From Mallotus nudiflorus (lineage: Eukaryota > Streptophyta > Magnoliopsida > Malpighiales > Euphorbiaceae), in the NCBI GenBank assembly GCA_947683625.1, contig CANTUR010000193.1, positions 1,550,001 through 1,614,000 on the forward strand: 64,000 bases of DNA. Direction: 5' to 3'. Positions 35,649 through 46,765 of the stretch are shown in pieces; the first letter of the stretch is position 1; each line of letters opens with the position of its first letter. Below the pieces are notes generated by a model, which was not told the DNA's origin, made no database searches, and saw only the letters and a list, made by a program, of their open reading frames with translations. Position numbers and translations under genes: made by a program.

Positions 35649-36370
35649 TAAGCCTAATCTATATTAAAACTAATACCCATGGACCTAGTATGACTCTTAT
35701 ACTTAGGCTGTGGAAGAGGCTTAGTTAGTGGATCAACAATATGATCATTTGTGGGTACTTTGGAATCTTCACGTCTCCTCTCTCAATGATTTCTTAAATG
35801 AGATGATAATGCTTGAGTATGTGTTTGGATCTCTGATGTGATCTTAGCTCCTTAGCTTGAGCTATAGCTCAATTATTATCACAAAATAAGTTCATTAGAT
35901 CTGATATACTAGGAATAACATGTAGTCCAGTTATGAACTTCTTAATCCATACAGCCTCCTTATCTGCTTCTAAGGTAGCTATGTACTCAGCTTTTTTTGT
36001 AGAATCAACAATGGTGTCTTTCTTGGAACTCCTCCAACTCACTGCACCTCCATTCAAACAAAACACATAACCTGACTATGATCGAAAATCATCCTTATCA
36101 GTTTGGAAGCTGGCATCCATGTAACCATTTACAACTAGCTCATCTTCCTTACCACCATAAAGTAAAAATGCATCCTTAGTTCTTCTCAAGTACTTAAGGA
36201 TATTTTTAACTACTGTCCAGTAACTTTCATTTGGGTCTGAATGGTATCTGTTCGTTGTGCTTAAGGCATATGAAACATCAAGTTGAGTACACAACATTGC
36301 ATACATGATAGATCCAATAGCATAGCATATGGAATCTTACTCATGTGGTCTTGCTCATCTTGTTTCATAG
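35649..36370 (-). pseudogene. copia RNase H (element E)
   Basis: Last domain of the polyprotein. Minus strand, from 36306: MYAMLCTQLDVSYAL, LKYLRRTKDAFLLYGG, a stretch with VNGYMDASFQTDKDDF (first acidic residues, about 36125-36085), LNGGAVSWRSSKKDT, then AEYIATLEADKEAVWIKKFI (about 35985-35930), and LFCDNN with AIAQAKE after a stop (about 35880-35850). The domain is recognisable from end to end but has stops at about 36073 and 35868 and frame changes near the C-terminus. Confidence 0.85.
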
Positions 36371-37290
36371 GATACTAAGTCTTACTAAGACTAATGCCAT
36401 GTGACATTAGCAAGAATCCTCTCTTAGAGTCTTTCATGCTAAACCTATTCAATACCTTATCAATGTAAGTGCTCTGACTTAGGCCAATAAGCCTTTTAGA
36501 TCTATCTCTATAGATCTTGATGCCTAATATATAAGCGGCTTCACCCGAGTCTTTCATTGAAAAACAATTCCCTAGCCATGATTTAACATTTTGTAAAATA
36601 GGGATATCATTTCCAATGAGTAGTATGTCATCAACATACAACACTAATAACATAATTGTGCTCCCATTAACCTTCTTGTAAACACAAGGTTCATCTTCAT
36701 TCTTAATGAATCCAAACTCTTTGACTACTTCATCAAAACGAAGATTCCAACTCCAAGATGCTTGCTTCAGTCCATAAATAGACTTTTGAAGCTTACATAC
36801 CTTTCTAGAATTCTCAGGATTGACAAAACTCTCTAGTTGTGTCATGTACACATCCTCAAGTAGGTTTCCATTAAGAAACAATTTTTTGACATGCATTTTC
36901 CATATCTCATAAGCATAGTATGTAGCTATAGCAAGGAGAATTTGAATAGATTTCAGCATAGCAACTGGTAAAAAGGTTTCATCATAATCTATACCGTGTG
37001 TTTGTTTGAAACCCTTTGCAACCAGTCTTGCCTTAAAGGTATGCACATTGCCATCCATGTCTATTTTCTTTTTAAAAACCCATTTTCATTCAATAGTTTT
37101 TAAGCCATCAGTTGGGTCAATCAAGGTCCAAATTTGATTATTATACATGGATTGTATTTATGATTTCATGGCTTCTAGCCATTTCTCATAGTTAGGACTA
37201 TTTATGGCCTCTTGATAGGATGTGGGCTCACTTTGATCCACAATCAACACATCATTATCATTAGTTATGAGAAATCTATATCTCATTGGG
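36371..37290 (-). pseudogene. copia reverse transcriptase (element E)
   Basis: The longest open stretch of E runs 37058-36375 (227 codons). Motifs in order: HTFKARLVAKGF, HGIDYDETFLPVAMLKSI, YGLKQASWSWNLRFDEVV, and the catalytic box LYVDDILLIGND (YVDD at 36638-36627, intact). The C-terminal part has AAYILGIKIYRDRSKRLIGL. Upstream, WLEAMKS-type linker and W-L-NP-D words lie at 37290-37060 with a stop. This is the best preserved domain of E, but the full polyprotein is not open. Confidence 0.9.
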
Positions 37291-38340
37291 ATTTGATGTG
37301 TCCTACCCTCCTTGGGCCTTCTGGTACTTGTGCAGGTCCAACAGATACTTGTTGATCCAGCTATGGTTCCATACTTGGTATAATGCTATTTTATAGGTCT
37401 TGAATTTATTTAAGTTGGACTGTGCTCTTACTAGATCCTTTGAAAATAAATTATGTTTCAAAAAATGCACCATTTCGAGCAACAAACACTTTGTTCTCAT
37501 AAGCATTGTAAAAATAATATCCTTTAGTTTCTTTAGGATATCCTACAAAAAGGCATTTATCATATTTGGGTGCTATTTTATCTAAGATTTGACGCTTCAC
37601 ATAAGCATCACATCCCCAAATCTTGAGAAAAGACAAACTTGGAGGTTTTCCAGTCCACATCTCATATGATGTCTTTTCAACTACCTTTATTGGAACTCTA
37701 TTCAAAATGAATATATCAGTTTCTAAAGCATATCCCCGAAAAGAGATTGGAAGATTAGATTGACTCATCATTGAATGAACCATATCCAATAAAGTCTGAT
37801 TTCTCCATTCGGACATATGATTTAATTATGGTGTACTTGGAGGAGTCAATTGTGAAATAATCCCACAATCTCTCAAATGATCTACAAATTCTTGGCTTAA
37901 ATATTCACCACCTCGATCATATCTTAGTTTTTTTATATTTTTACCAAGTTGGTTTTATACTTCATTCTTGAAAACTTTGAACTTTTTAAAAGATTCAGAC
38001 TTATGTTTCATTAAATAGACATAGCCATATCTACTGAAATCATCTATGAAAGAGATGAAGTATTGGAAACCTCCTCTAGCAGTTAAGTTTAATGGCCCAC
38101 ATACATCTGAATGTATAAGGCCCAATAAATCATTAGCTCTCTCACATTTTCCAATCAAAGGTGTTTTAGTCATTTTTCCTAGTAAAAAAGATTCACATGT
38201 TTCAAATGATTCACAATCAATGAATTCAAAAGCCCATTTTGGTAAAGCTTTGAAATGTGTTTCTCATTTATGTGGCCTAAATGATAATGCCAGAGATAGG
38301 TGGTGTTTAAATCATTAGATTTAAACTTCTTTGTATCAAT
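37291..38340 (-). pseudogene. copia integrase (element E)
   Basis: Minus strand. Zinc-finger words WHYHLGHINEKHISKL near 38280. The core starts LLGLIHSDVCGPLN (first Asp, about 38120), followed by FISFIDDFSRYGYVYLMKHK. The second Asp is in a DRGGEYL-type block near 37910, and the Glu-bearing block near 37815 reads MSEWRNQTLLDMV. After that come YEMWTGKPPSLSFLKIWGCD and CLFVGYPKETKGYYFY (to about 37510). Stops lie between the pieces. In contrast to F, both Asp codons survive. Confidence 0.87.
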
Positions 38341-38790
38341 GTTATAGATTGACTTTTCATTAGTGTCTTCAACATTTAGAACATAAAGACCACTAGTACG
38401 TGGAGCAAATCCATAGAAAATGTTATCATGATAAATATTTCATTTATTATTCCTAATAATAAATTCAAATCCTTTCTTGTCCAAACAAGAAACATAAATA
38501 ATATTCCTACACATAGCAGGCATATAATAACAATTTTCTAAATTTAGAACATGTCCACTAGGCAAAGTTAACTTATAATTCCCTACAGCTAAAGTAGCAA
38601 CTCATGCTCTATTGCTAACTCGTAGGTCCACTTTGCCTCTAGCCAATGATCTACTCCTTTTTAGACCCTGCACATTAGTACAAATGTGAGATCCTGATCC
38701 AGTATCTAATATCCAAGAATCAAAAGTAGATAAATTAATTTATATAACATGAATACCTAAAGAGGTAGTTGCACTACCATTCTTCTTGTT
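38341..38790 (-). pseudogene. copia protease (element E)
   Basis: The retropepsin active site DTG is intact at 38706-38698, in the context SWILDTGSGSHICT. Downstream are LKRSRSLARGKVDLR, VATLAVGNYKLTLPSG and CYYMPAMCRNIIYVSCLDKK, the usual copia protease and linker order. It lies between the gag zinc knuckle and integrase. Confidence 0.85.
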
Positions 38791-39234
38791 TAGATCATTC
38801 ATATAAAGCTCACAATTTCTTTTCCAATGAATTGGTTCATTACAAAAAAAGCATATTCCCTCCTTCAGTGGCTTTGCTTAGGGTTCAGCTTTGAACTTGG
38901 GCTTGAGCTTGGGCTTTGGTTTTGGCTTCTAAAAGCCTTTGGGAGGCTTGCCTTTGCCCTTTCCAATTCCAATTTTTTTCATACCATTTCCCTTATTGAC
39001 CATTAGAACATCCTTGGTGGAATTCTTGATATTCTTTTTAGCAATTTTAAGCATCCCATGCAAATCTAAAATAGTCTTTTCCATACTATGCATATTGAAA
39101 TTCATGATGAAACCATCATAAGCTTCAGTCAACGATTGGAGAATGATATCAATAGTCAAGTCTTGTTCAATCTTGAGACCAAGCTTGTCCAAGTGTTCAA
39201 GATGGCCTTTCATCTTGAGAACATGAGGACTAAC
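38791..39234 (-). pseudogene. copia gag, C-terminal part (element E)
   Basis: From 39234 on the minus strand: SVSPHVLKMKGHLEHLDKLG, IILQSLTEAYDGFIMNFNMH, MEKTILDLHGMLKIA, a basic GIGKGKGKPPKGF region (to 38929), and a zinc knuckle CFFCN-H-KRNC (about 38865-38820). It lies left of the nested element F. The N-terminal part of the same gene is at 46375-46765. Confidence 0.88.
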
Positions 39235-39239
39235 AGAGT

Positions 39240-39260
39240 TGTTAGTGATATGCATTAGGT
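39240..39260 (+). repeat. 21 bp remnant of 5' LTR of F
   Basis: TGTTAGTGATATGCATTAGG plus one T, matching the first bases of the 3' LTR at 44846 with two changes, then unrelated leader sequence. The TSD directly to the left shows that this is the true element end. Confidence 0.8.
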
Positions 39261-40896
39261 AATATGATTTCAAAGACAATCACTAATTTGTTCTATATTC
39301 AATTTTGATTAATATGATTAATTGAAACAACATATTTGTTTTCTGTTTTAATCAAAAATTTTGTTTCTATTTAATTAATAAAATCATTTTCTATTTTGAT
39401 TAGGAAATTTTTTTTTAAGTTAAAACAGAAAATTCTATGATTATGCAAATTAAGAATTAAGGGGCAATCTATTTAAGTATTAAATAGATTATGTTGAATG
39501 GATCTATTTTATAAATATTCGTTCAAGCTATAATTTTGATTATAGAAATTAGGGTTTCTTAATGGCTGCTGTCAATTTATATATAAAAAAAGAACCATTT
39601 TTAATCTGTTTTGAACAGATTTTTTGAATTACTCTTTTTTTACATAAAGTGATGTCATTTTAGGGTTTTAGGCAACAACTGATTCAATAATATGATTACA
39701 AAAATTTATTAATTGCCTCCTTGATGCAAATTAGGGTTTTTAATGGTGGTTTTAATTTAGCATTTTTATCTATTTTTTAACAAATTAATTATTTAGTAAT
39801 TTGATTATGAAAATCATTAACGTTTAGAAATTTGAAAGATAATTCACCGAAGAGCTTAGGTAAAGTGTTTATCGTCAGACCCTCGGGACCGCCACTTGGG
39901 GCACTACCCCTTGACCCCGAAAGAATTATCACATTGTTATTTTTTAACATAATAATTGGAGTTGCTAACTAAATAGATTTTTATGTTATACATGTGTGTT
40001 GTTTAATGCATGGTGCATAGCATGGCCCCTAGACCAATATGATTGGATTTAATTGTTTTATGGGTTGTAATTTTAAATACGGCCTACAAGTCATTTTTTT
40101 ATTGTATTTATTTTATTTTGTAATAGTGTAGAATAAATTACAACAATTAATGTAAATCAAGACCCATGGAGCAATTCAAGTTGGAGGCCTAGGATGGAGA
40201 TCCGAGGTGGGAACCTAAGAAGGAGATCCATGATAGAAGATGGAGATCCATATTGAAGGCTCAATTTGTAATTATTATATTACCTAGGTTTGACCTTTGA
40301 TCTTCATATTGGCTTATGAAGATCAAATTAGATTTGGACCATGCTATGTCACATTTATTTTAGTTGTTATGTATGTGATGCCATGTGATGCAACATAACA
40401 ATAACTAAATAAGATTAAATAAATATGAACCCTCATTTAATATTAATTCATTTTGATGCCTCCCATAAATTCAACACTTGTCAAGCCTTAGATTATTATA
40501 TATGGGCCTACCAAAGTAGGGTGTATAAACTTATCCAGGGAAGGCAAGTTAGATAATAGTGCTATCCAAACATTTGTTATGGTTTGACATAACTAGGTTA
40601 TCAAAATGGTTTTGGACCTAGGGCATTAGATAGGATTTTTAAACCACAACATGTGATGTCAAATCCCATACCACACAAGAGTTACATAAGATGTAATTGA
40701 TAAGAGTTGTCTACCTAAATAACCATATTTTAGGCTATGAGCCAAAACTCACTTAAAGTATAGTGAAATATGGATCTTGGCCCACTATAATTTGTAAATT
40801 AACTTTGAGGGTTATTAATTTAAATAATTTTATGGGATTTATTATGCCTCATTTAATAAAATACTTAATGGACTTTGCATATATTTGTTGTAGATA
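39261..40896 (+). other. leader of copia F
   Basis: About 1.6 kb, AT-rich, noncoding, ending TTGTAGATA before the gag start. It contains a GC-rich island at 39880-39928 with GGGGCACTACCCC, the reduced version of the hairpin array in the leader of E. Confidence 0.65.
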
Positions 40897-41756
40897 ATGA
40901 CTTCAAACACTGCACATACCATATCACTGCGATTGATCCTTAAGAAGGATAAACTCAATAGGACTAACTTTCTTAATTGGTATAGAAACTTAAGAATTGT
41001 TCTTAGGCATGAGAGAAAGGAATATATCCTTGATCAACCCATCCCTGAGGAACCAGCTGCCAATGCTCCTAGAGCACAAAGGGATGCTTATAATAAGCAT
41101 CTCAATGATTCTACTAATGTCACTTGTGTTATGCTTGGATGTATGGATTCTAAGCTACAAAAGCAACTGATGGAAATAGAGGCTTATACTATGATAGGCC
41201 ATCTCAAGGAAATGTTCTAAGAGAAAGCCAGAATTGAAAGGTTCAATACTGTCAGGTCATTGCTTTCTTGAAAGTTGACTACTGGTGACTTTATCAGTCC
41301 TCATGTTCTCAAGATGTAGGGTCATCTTGATCATTTAGACAAGCTTGGTCTCAAGATTGAACAAAATTTGGATGTGGATATTATTCTTCATTTTTTTCCT
41401 GAAGCTTATGATAGGTTTGTTATGAATTTCAATATGTATAGTATGGAGAAGACTATTTCAGAGTTGCATGGGATGTTGAAAACTTTTGAAAATAACATCA
41501 ATAGTAACACCAAGGATGTTCTCAAGGTCAATAAGGGAAAGGGGATAAAAAGGGTTGCAAAGGGCAAGAGCAAGGCCTCTAAAGGCTTTTAGAAGCCCAG
41601 CCCAAATCCAAAGCTGAACCCAAAACAAAAAAAGGAACTTGCTTTTCCTGCAATGAGCCAGGCCACTGGAAAAGGAATTGCAAGCTCTATTTGGATGATC
41701 TAAAGAAGAAAAAGGGTAGTGAGACTACCTCTTCAGGTATTCATGTTATATAATTA
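40897..41756 (+). pseudogene. copia gag (element F)
   Basis: Starts ATG at 40897 after the leader. KKDKLNRTNFLNWYRNLRIV is near residues 17-36, then HERKEYILDQP, MLGCMDSKLQKQL and AYTMIGHLKEMF up to a TAA at 41218 where the family has Gln. It resumes past the stop with KARIERFNT, a stretch with HVLKM and HLDHLDKLG, then (41368-41592) YDRFVMNFNMYSMEKTISE and a basic tail KGKGIKRVAKGKSKASKGF. After a frameshift the zinc knuckle CFFCNEPGHWKRNC lies at about 41645-41685. The whole gene is readable with one stop and two frame breaks, clearly better preserved than the Tat gags. Confidence 0.9.
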
Positions 41757-42143
41757 AATTTATCTACTTCTGCATCTAATTCTTGGGTATTAGATACTGG
41801 ATCAAGATCTCACATTTGTACAGATGCACATGGTCTAAAAAGGAGTAGATCATTGACTAGAGACAAAGTGTACCTATAAGTAGGCAATGGAGCAAGAGTT
41901 GCTACTTTAGCTGTAGGAACTTATGAGTTACCTTTGCCTAATAGACTTGTTTTATCCTTAAAAAATTGTTATTATGTACCTACCATGCATAGGAATATTA
42001 TTTATGTTTCTTGTTTGGATAAGAAAGAATTTGAATTTATTATTAAGAATAATAAATGCAATATTTATCTGGATAACATTTTCTATTGATATGCTCCATG
42101 CACTAGTGGTCTTTATGTTTTAGATGCTAAAGACACTAATGAA
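41757..42143 (+). pseudogene. copia protease (element F)
   Basis: Active site DTG at 41793-41801 in WVLDTGSRSHICT, then LKRSRSLTRDKVYL, a stop at 41878, VATLAVGTYELPLPN and CYYVPTMHRNIIYVSCLDKK. A second stop near 42088 interrupts the linker. The catalytic Asp is preserved. Confidence 0.87.
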
Positions 42144-43346
42144 ATGCCAATTTATAACATTGATACAAAGAAGTCTAAATCTAATGATTTAAACTCAACC
42201 TATCTCTGGCATTGTCACTTAGGCCATATAAATGAGAAACGCATTTCAAAGCTACACCAAAATGGGCTTTTGAATTCATTTGATTATGAATCATTTGATG
42301 CATATGAATCTTGTTTACTTGGAAAAATGACTAAGACACCTTTTACTGGACAGAGTGAGAGGGCTAATGACTTATTGGGCCTAATACATTCTAATGTATA
42401 TGGACGATTAAACTCAATTGCTAGAAGAGGTTTTTAGTACTTCATAACTTTCATAGATGATTTCAGTAGATATGGTTATCTCTATCTAATGAAACATAAA
42501 TCTAAATCTTTTGAAAAGTTCAAAATTTTCAAGAATGAAGTACAAAATCAACTTGGTAAAAATATTAAAACACTAAGATCTAATCGAGGTGGTGAATATT
42601 TAAACCAAGAATTTACATATCATCTTAGAGATTTTGGGATAGTTTCACAATTGACTCCTCTAGGTACACCATAATGGAATGGTGTGTCTGAATGCAGAAA
42701 TTGGACTCTATTGGATATGGTTCGATCTATGATGAATCAATCTAATCTTCCAATCTTCTTTTGGGGTTATGCTTTAGAAATTGCTGCATTCATTTTGAAT
42801 AGAGTTCCCTCCAAGGGAGTTGAAAAGACACCATATGAGATATGGACTGGAAAAACTCCCAGTTTGTCTTTTCTTAAGATTTGGGGATTTGATGCATATG
42901 TGAAGCATCAAATCTCAGATAAACTAGCACCTAAATCTAACAAATGCCTTTTTGTGGGATATCCTAAAGAAACTAAAGGATATTACTTCTACAATGCATT
43001 TAAGAACAAAGTGTTTATTGCTCGGAATGGTGTATTTTTGGAAAGAGAGTTTATTTCCAAAGGAACCAGTGGGAGCATAGTGCAACTTAAAGAGATTCAA
43101 GGTCCACAAAATAGCATTGTACCTAATATGGAACTACAGTTGGATCAACAAGTAGTTGTTGAGCCTGTACAAGTACTAGAAGGCCCAAAGAGATATAGTA
43201 GGACATGTCAAATCCCTGAGAGATATGGATTTCTTATAACTAGTGATAATGATGTGTTGATTGTGGATCAAAATGAGCCCACATCCTATCAAGAGGCCAT
43301 AAATAGTCCTGACTTTGAGAAATGGCTAGAAGCCATGAAATCATAA
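42144..43346 (+). pseudogene. copia integrase (element F)
   Basis: Zinc finger: WHCHLGHINEKRISKL and ESCLLGKM, with the first Cys replaced by Tyr (AYESC). In the core, the first catalytic Asp is Asn (HSNVYG, codon 42393-42395; E has HSDVCG). The second is also Asn (RSNRGGEY, codon 42582-42584; E has Asp). The Glu in GVSECRNWTLLDM is kept. Stops at 42435 and 42672 replace expected Gln codons. The 220-codon open stretch 42684-43346 includes YEIWTGKTPSLSFLKIWGFD, CLFVGYPKETKGYYFYN and the linker to RT with WLEAMKS. Two lost acidic residues mean this integrase could not act even if the frame were open. Confidence 0.9.
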
Positions 43347-44140
43347 ATGCAATCCATGTATGATAATCAAGTATGGACCTTGATTAACCCAACTGATAGT
43401 TTAAAGACTATTGGGTGTAAATGGGTTTTTAAAAATAAAACTAACATGGATGGCAATGTGCATACCTTTAAGGCAAGACTGGTTGCAAAAGGTTTTAAAC
43501 AAACACATGGCATAGACTATGATGAATTTTTTCACCAATAGCTATGCTAAAATCTATTTGAGTTTTCCTTGCCATAGTTGCATACTATGATTATGAGATA
43601 TGGCAAATGGATGTCAAAATAATGTTACTTAATGGAAACATACTTAAGGATGTGTACATGACACAGCTAGAGGGTTTTGTCAATCCTAAGAATTCTCGTA
43701 AGTTATGCAAGCTTCAAAAATCCATTTATGGATTAAAGTAAGCATCTCGGAGTTGGAATCTTCATTTTTATGAAGCAATCAAAGAATTTGGCTTCATTAA
43801 AAATGAAGATGAACCTTATATATACAAGAAAGTTAGTGGGAGTGCTATTGTGTTTTTTAGTGCTATATGTGGATGACATACTACTCATTGGAAATGATAT
43901 CCCTATTTTACAAAATGTCAAATCATGGATAGGGAATTGTTTCTCAATGAAAGACTTAGGTGTAGCTACTTATATATTAGGCATTAAGATTTATAGAGAT
44001 GGATTTAAAAGGCTTATTGGCATAAGTCAAAGCACTTATATTGATAAGGTATTGAATAGGTTTAGCATGCAAGACTCTAAGAGAGGATTCTTGCCAATGT
44101 CACATGGCATTAGTCTTAGCAAAGCGAGACCGCATGAGTA
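43347..44140 (+). pseudogene. copia reverse transcriptase (element F)
   Basis: From 43347: VWTLINPTDSLKTIGCKWVF and HTFKARLVAKGFKQTHGIDY, then a frameshift near 43520. DVKIMLLNGN-type block near 43610, KLQKSIYGLK, and a TAA at 43739 at a Gln codon. The catalytic box LYVDDILLIGND has YVDD intact at 43866-43877. TYILGIKIYRDGFKRLIGIS follows to 44140. Order and spacing equal those of E. Disabled by frame breaks rather than by loss of the active site. Confidence 0.9.
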
Positions 44141-44832
44141 AGATACCATATGCTTCTACTATTGGATCTATCATGTATGCAATGTTGTGTACTCGACTTG
44201 ATGTCTCATATGCCTTAAGCACAACTAGAAAATACCAGTCAGACCCAGGTGAAAGTCACTGGACAGCAGTTAAGAACATTCTTAAGTACTTGAGAAGAAT
44301 TAAGGATGCATTTTTACTCTATGGTGGTCAGTAAGATAAGCTAGTTGTAAATGGTTACATTGATGCTAGCTTCCAAACTGACAAGGATGATTTTTTATCA
44401 CAGTCAGGATATGTGTTTTATTTGAATGGAGGTGCAGTTAGTTGAGGAGTTCCAAGCAAGACACCGTTGTTGCTTCTACAATAGAAGCTAAGTACATAGC
44501 TGCCTTAAAAGCAGCTAAGGAGGCTATTTGGATCAAGAAGTTCATAACTGGACTAGGTGTTGTTCTTAGTATATCAGATCTAGTGAACTTGTATTATGAC
44601 AATAATGGAGCTATAGCTCAATCTAAAGAGCCTAGATCACATCAGAGATCCAAATATATACTCATGCATTATCATCTCATTCGAGAGATCATTAAGAGAG
44701 GAGACGTCAAGATATGTAGAGTACCTACAAATGATAATAGTGATGATCCACTAACTAAGCCTCTTCTACAGCCTAAGGATGAGAGTCATACTAGGTCCAT
44801 GGGTATTAAATACGATGTTGATTAGGCCTAAT
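44104..44832 (+). pseudogene. copia RNase H (element F)
   Basis: SIMYAMLCTRLDVSYALSTT and WTAVKNILKYLRRIKDAFLL (44160-44330), a stop at 44332, then VNGYIDASFQTDKDDF and GYVFYLNGGAVS, a frame break at 44442, AKYIAALKAAKEAIWIKKFI, YYDNNGAIAQSKEPRSHQRS and the C-terminal ICRVPTNDNSDDPLTKPLLQ. Frame 44442-44825 stays open to the natural end, a stop at 44823 just before the polypurine tract. Confidence 0.88.
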
Positions 44833-44845
44833 GCAAGTGGGAGAT
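44833..44845 (+). other. polypurine tract of copia F
   Basis: GCAAGTGGGAGAT directly before the 3' LTR; identical to the tract of E. Confidence 0.9.
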
Positions 44846-46369
44846 TGTTAGTGATTTGCACTAGGTCAATCATTTGTGGTTATGTATTAACATTTCTATT
44901 TTATTAATAAAGAGGCATTTCCATTATCATTCCTTTTATGATCATTATTTGAATGGTTAATTCTTACTAAGGTCATCAAGTATGTGACTTGATAGTAAAA
45001 CCCTTAGATTAAAATAAGAGTTCTATTCTAATTATCCCTAGCCATTTATTTATTGTATAAATATTAATAAGGCTAGTATGATGTTGACTGATGATTATGT
45101 TTTACTAATCATGGATATGATATATTAAGTCAACTTATAGGTACATGATAAGAGATCATGTACTGGATTAACCCACTATGAGAATACTATATAGATTATT
45201 GTCATAAGTATTTTTTTATTGTAGTGATATTGTTTAAGTCCTTTGACCTTGAAATCACCATGGTTTTCTACATAGTTGTTTTATGTTTTGACACATTCTA
45301 ACATTTTCTTTAACTGGATGATTAAATAGAATGTTGTTGGATATAAAATGAGTTATATGAGTAATGTGAGTGATTGAGAAGGAATTTATCCCTCATTAAT
45401 ATAAGTAAGATATTTATGGGCCCATTGATGAGTTAGACTAAAGGAAAATGTGTGGCCATGTTGAAATGAATTGATAAAGAGTTATCATTTTTAGTCTACT
45501 TGGAATCAAGTCATAATATTATTAAACTATATAAGGATGACATTTTATACCTTATGTTCAATACACATATCATGTGATAAAGGGACTATAATGTTCATTG
45601 TAATTAGCTTATGTCAGATTATTTACTTCACATGACTTGGGTAGTCATAATGTCTTGCTAGAGGCCACTTATGACTTGTAGGTCTAAATAGAGATTTAAG
45701 CCCACTGCCAATGTTATGTGAGCCTATAGGGTCACACACTTAAAAAAGGCCCAAAATGATTATAGGCTTATTAAGCCTAGTTAAACTGTTTGGAAATAAA
45801 TATATTTAACTATTTATTTATGATAATTGTTATCTAAATAAATAATAAATATATTACTGATTTTATTTTAAATAAATAAAATTTGAATTTAATGGCTATT
45901 TACCAAAAAGGGTTGGTATTGGTAAGTGAAACCCTAAGAACTCTATATATATGTTATATTCTCTAGGGTTTTAGACAAATCAATTGAGTGAGCCATCTAA
46001 AATTCATTTTCTCTACATTTTGAGAAAATGGAAATCAAAGAGAGTTTTGTTCTTGAGTTATGAGACAACCAAGTCATGCTAGCACACACACATATCATTT
46101 TGATCAAGGCCTATTAGTGTGGATACCTTTAGAGGATGGATTCTTTTGAAGACATCTAAAATCCGAATTCGAATCAAAGCAAAAGCTCGAGGTAAGGTGT
46201 CATTGGAGTGAACCTCCTCTCATCCTTCCAGATTTTCTTGCCTCTTCTGCATTTTGGTAAGATTCTTGAAACCCTAGATTTAATCAAGTAGTCGAATTAC
46301 ATGGATTCGGGTTTGGGAAAGTGATAAAATTTTTATATTTCTACTGCGTTTGTATCACGAAACCTAACA
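44846..46369 (+). repeat. 3' LTR of copia F
   Basis: TGTTAGTGATTTGCAC to GAAACCTAACA, 1524 bases, inverted match to both E LTRs. TATA-like TATATATA at 45944-45951, about 425 bases before the LTR end, the place that matches the E TATA box. Confidence 0.92.
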
Positions 46370-46374
46370 AGAGC

Positions 46375-46765
46375 CACCAGCAGTCAACTTGCATTAGAGT
46401 AGTGCCCTGATGGTGTTGAACCTTTCAATTCTAGCTTTCTCTTGGAACATTTCCTTGAGATGGCCTATCATAGTATAAGCCTCCATTTCCATTAGTTGCT
46501 TTTGAAGCTTAGACTCCATGTATCCAAGCATAAGACAAGTGACATCAATTGAATCATTGAGATGCTTATTATAAGCATTTGTTTATGCTCTAAGAGCATT
46601 AGCAGTTGGTTCCTCTAGGATGGGTTGATCAAGGATATATTCCTTTCTTTCTTGCCTAAGAACAATTCTTAGGTTTATATACCAGTCAAGAAAGTTAGTC
46701 CCATTTAGCTTATCCTTCTTAAGGACCAATCACAATGACATGGTAGGTGTAGTGTTTGATGATAT
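46375..46765 (-). pseudogene. copia gag, N-terminal part (element E)
   Basis: Continuation of the gag split by F. Minus strand: the expected start codon reads ATA (46765-46763) where F has ATG, so the start is lost. Then VLKKDKLNGTNFLDWYINLR, QERKEYILDQPILEEP, ESKLQKQLMEMEAYTMIGHL and KARIERFNTIRALL run up to the F insertion. Internal stops occur (for example near 46585). Confidence 0.88.

Larger units (their letters stand above)
39235..46374 (+). mobile_element. Ty1/copia element F, nested in E in opposite orientation
   Basis: Element 39240-46369 with TSD AGAGT (39235-39239) and AGAGC (46370-46374), one base different. Same family as E (shared LTR, leader, gag and pol). Of the 5' LTR only the first 21 bases remain; the leader starts abruptly, with no primer site. 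The rest is leader, gag, protease, integrase, RT, RNase H, polypurine tract and a full 3' LTR. Adding one missing LTR of about 1.5 kb gives about 8.6 kb, the same as E. Confidence 0.88.

Noticed and set aside
39235..39279. Start of a 116-codon gag frame at 39279 in E
   Set aside because: The first codons come from the end of nested element F. True E gag sequence begins at 39234, with the N-terminal part at 46375-46765.
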